Source of the DNA: Tieghemostelium lacteum
Taxonomy: Eukaryota > Evosea > Eumycetozoa > Dictyosteliales > Raperosteliaceae
Direction: 5' to 3'
Length of the DNA: 64,000 bases
Assembly: GCA_001606155.1 (NCBI GenBank)
Contig: LODT01000035.1
Location: forward strand, 672,658 to 736,657
Under the pieces are notes generated by a model. That model saw only the letters and a list, made by a program, of their open reading frames with translations, was not told the DNA's origin and did no database searches. This document shows, piece after piece, positions 62,612 through 64,000 of this stretch (positions are counted from its first letter, which is position 1; each line of letters opens with the position of its first letter). The position numbers and the translations under genes were made by a program.

Positions 62612-64000
62612 TTAGAATCTATTACGTGATTTAATTCTTAGAACCATATAAGTTAAACAACGGAATGCAACAATATATAATAAAATAATACCGATGTTTC
62701 TCCAATAATTGTCGATATTGAAACCATAGTTCGAAATGACTTCCTCACCAGTTTGGATTGGACAACGACCACCAAGCATTTGAGATTGTGTACATGAGAA
62801 TGTTACATTGGTATATGCATTTACAACCGCAGCTTCAATGATATATCTAAAGAATGATATATATGGCATCCACACCCAACCTCTACCTAGTTCCTTAAGA
62901 TTCACAAAGAAACCACTAAAGAGGAAGAACAAAATCACAACAAGAGGTGCAATAGCAAGACCAGTTTGAACATTGGGGACTGAACTACTTATAAATATAC
63001 CCAAACTCAATGCACATTGAGATGCAACTACAAGAACTAGAATGAATTTAAAGAATACTGCTGCTGAATAGAATGGATATATTCTTTGATTTGACATCCA
63101 GTATACAAGAGTTCCAGTGACAATAGGTAAGACGATACCCAACATTATATCCATAAATGATTTTGCCAAAAAGAATGGAAGTGTATTGTAGACATTAGAG
63201 GCACGATCTTTTAAAAAGATTCCTACAACCTCTGGGAATACGTTGATAGTTGACATTACATTTGGGAATGATAAACCCATGATTACAAATGCCAAAACAC
63301 CTGTTCTAGATTGAACTGTGTTTTGTCCAAGCCCCAGTTGTAGGTATACTAACCCACAGAGAATACCTTGGAAGATAGCTTGGAAGACTTGTACTCTTAA
63401 AGCCATTGGATGTCTACGTGCATTCAAAGACTCTCTATAGAACAATAATCTAAACTGAGTCCAAAATGAAGGCCCTCGAGTCTCTTGATACACAAATGGA
63501 GTGTGTTCAGATTTTTCAATGAGATCAACTTGTTCTTTTAGTAATCTTCCAGGTTCAGATTCGATAAACACTTTTTTGAATCTATTTAATTCTTCATTGG
63601 AAATTCTTTTGACTTTTGTGTGTTTAGTGTGGTTTGACTCATCATGGTTTTGTGTGGTGATGGTAGTAGATGTCCCAGATGACAATAGTAACTCTTCGTC
63701 TATACCATTGCCTCCTTCAACTTGATTAGGTTTGAGGATTGGTGATTGACCGTCTTGTTCAATGTCATCTTCAATTTGAGTGTTAATAAGATCCATATAA
63801 TAATCTGCTGGATTTACATTTGGAAGACATTTGTAACCCAAAGACTCAAAGTATTCAGCGGACTTTTGAGTATCACCAAAGTATATAGTGTTACCCTCAG
63901 CCAACAGTAACAGCTTATCAAACATATCAAAGATATTGTAACGTGGTTGATGAATTGTACATATAATAGTTCTACCAGAATTTGCAAGTTTTCTAATGGC
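62612..64000 (-). CDS. ABCG-family (White-type) ABC transporter, C-terminal part (runs off right edge)
   Basis: The 3' 462 codons are in the window and the N-terminal part is outside. The visible start is the end of the nucleotide-binding domain: GRTIICTIHQPRYNIFDMFDKLLLLAEG, with the H-loop His in TIHQP, and GNTIYFGD, which is diagnostic of the ABCG order (NBD before TMD). A charged linker, partly Thr/Asn-rich, follows. Six membrane helices come next (VFQAIFQGILCGLVYLQLG, GVLAFVIMGLSF, FLAKSFMDIMLGIVLPIV, FKFILVLVVASQCALSLG, IAPLVVILFFLFSGFFV, IGIILLYIVAFRCLTYMVL). The large loop before the last helix has Cys residues. Substrate unknown. Confidence 0.92.
   Translation of the reverse strand, partial: AIRKLANSGRTIICTIHQPRYNIFDMFDKLLLLAEGNTIYFGDTQKSAEYFESLGYKCLPNVNPADYYMDLINTQIEDDIEQDGQSPILKPNQVEGGNGIDEELLLSSGTSTTITTQNHDESNHTKHTKVKRISNEELNRFKKVFIESEPGRLLKEQVDLIEKSEHTPFVYQETRGPSFWTQFRLLFYRESLNARRHPMALRVQVFQAIFQGILCGLVYLQLGLGQNTVQSRTGVLAFVIMGLSFPNVMSTINVFPEVVGIFLKDRASNVYNTLPFFLAKSFMDIMLGIVLPIVTGTLVYWMSNQRIYPFYSAAVFFKFILVLVVASQCALSLGIFISSSVPNVQTGLAIAPLVVILFFLFSGFFVNLKELGRGWVWMPYISFFRYIIEAAVVNAYTNVTFSCTQSQMLGGRCPIQTGEEVISNYGFNIDNYWRNIGIILLYIVAFRCLTYMVLRIKSRNRF

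Noticed and set aside
1-64000. CRISPR array, bacterial operon, or phage region
   Set aside because: Spliceosomal introns throughout and no spacer-repeat pattern; all recognised families are eukaryotic apart from the BioY domain.

Overview
The window is nuclear DNA of a dictyostelid social amoeba (Amoebozoa), most likely not D. discoideum itself, because the intergenic DNA is AT-rich but less extreme. The case rests on dense small genes, short AT-rich GT..AG introns (mostly 50-100 nt, often GTAAGT or GTATGT donors), a strong preference for TAA stops, Asn/Gln/Ser/Thr homopolymers inside proteins, and dictyostelid-type families (F-box/LRR-like proteins, a Pmp-like beta-helix surface protein, a ComC-like EGF/TIG surface protein). 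No rRNA, tRNA or CRISPR array was found. Exon joins were worked out by hand from splice signals, reading phase and family alignment.

Layout. 0-10 kb: a mitochondrial repeat-module protein cut by the left edge, an NDK6-type nucleoside diphosphate kinase, an F-box-like protein, a Pmp-like surface protein and a myotubularin PI3P phosphatase. 10-20 kb: a small Cys/His protein, a four-exon Golgi-type alpha-mannosidase II, a compositionally odd intergenic island, and a seven-exon ComC-like surface protein. 20-33 kb: atg8, NELF-A, a DUF4476 protein, GTP cyclohydrolase I, mitochondrial IF-3, a SKA1-type kinetochore protein, HMG-CoA synthase and a three-exon LSM8. 33-47 kb: a mitochondrial membrane protein, an F-box-like protein, coatomer zeta, a reticulon, a very long mitochondrial uS5, a secreted Cys-rich protein, an F-box protein and a VPS37 ESCRT-I subunit. 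47-64 kb: SFR1/Mei5, a BioY-type biotin transporter fused to a ubiquitin-like domain, a SAM-domain protein, a zone of gene decay with a broken hsp20, an F-box-like protein, poly(A) polymerase, an SDR oxidoreductase, TTC5, a candidate structured RNA, an atypical NAD-binding epimerase-like protein, and an ABCG transporter cut by the right edge.

The genes are mostly unrelated housekeeping functions: membrane traffic and autophagy (myotubularin, atg8, coatomer zeta, reticulon, VPS37), mRNA synthesis and processing (NELF-A, LSM8, poly(A) polymerase), mitochondrial translation (IF-3, uS5m), and chromosome segregation or repair (SKA1, SFR1). No operon-like pathway cluster is evident, although BioY and the SAM gene lie only 32 nt apart. 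The least ordinary items are the ubiquitin-like/BioY fusion, the foldable 133-nt block at 61.13-61.26 kb, the GC-richer island at 14.69-15.01 kb, the all-phase-1 intron pattern of the ComC-like gene, and the Q/N repeat inside mitochondrial IF-3.
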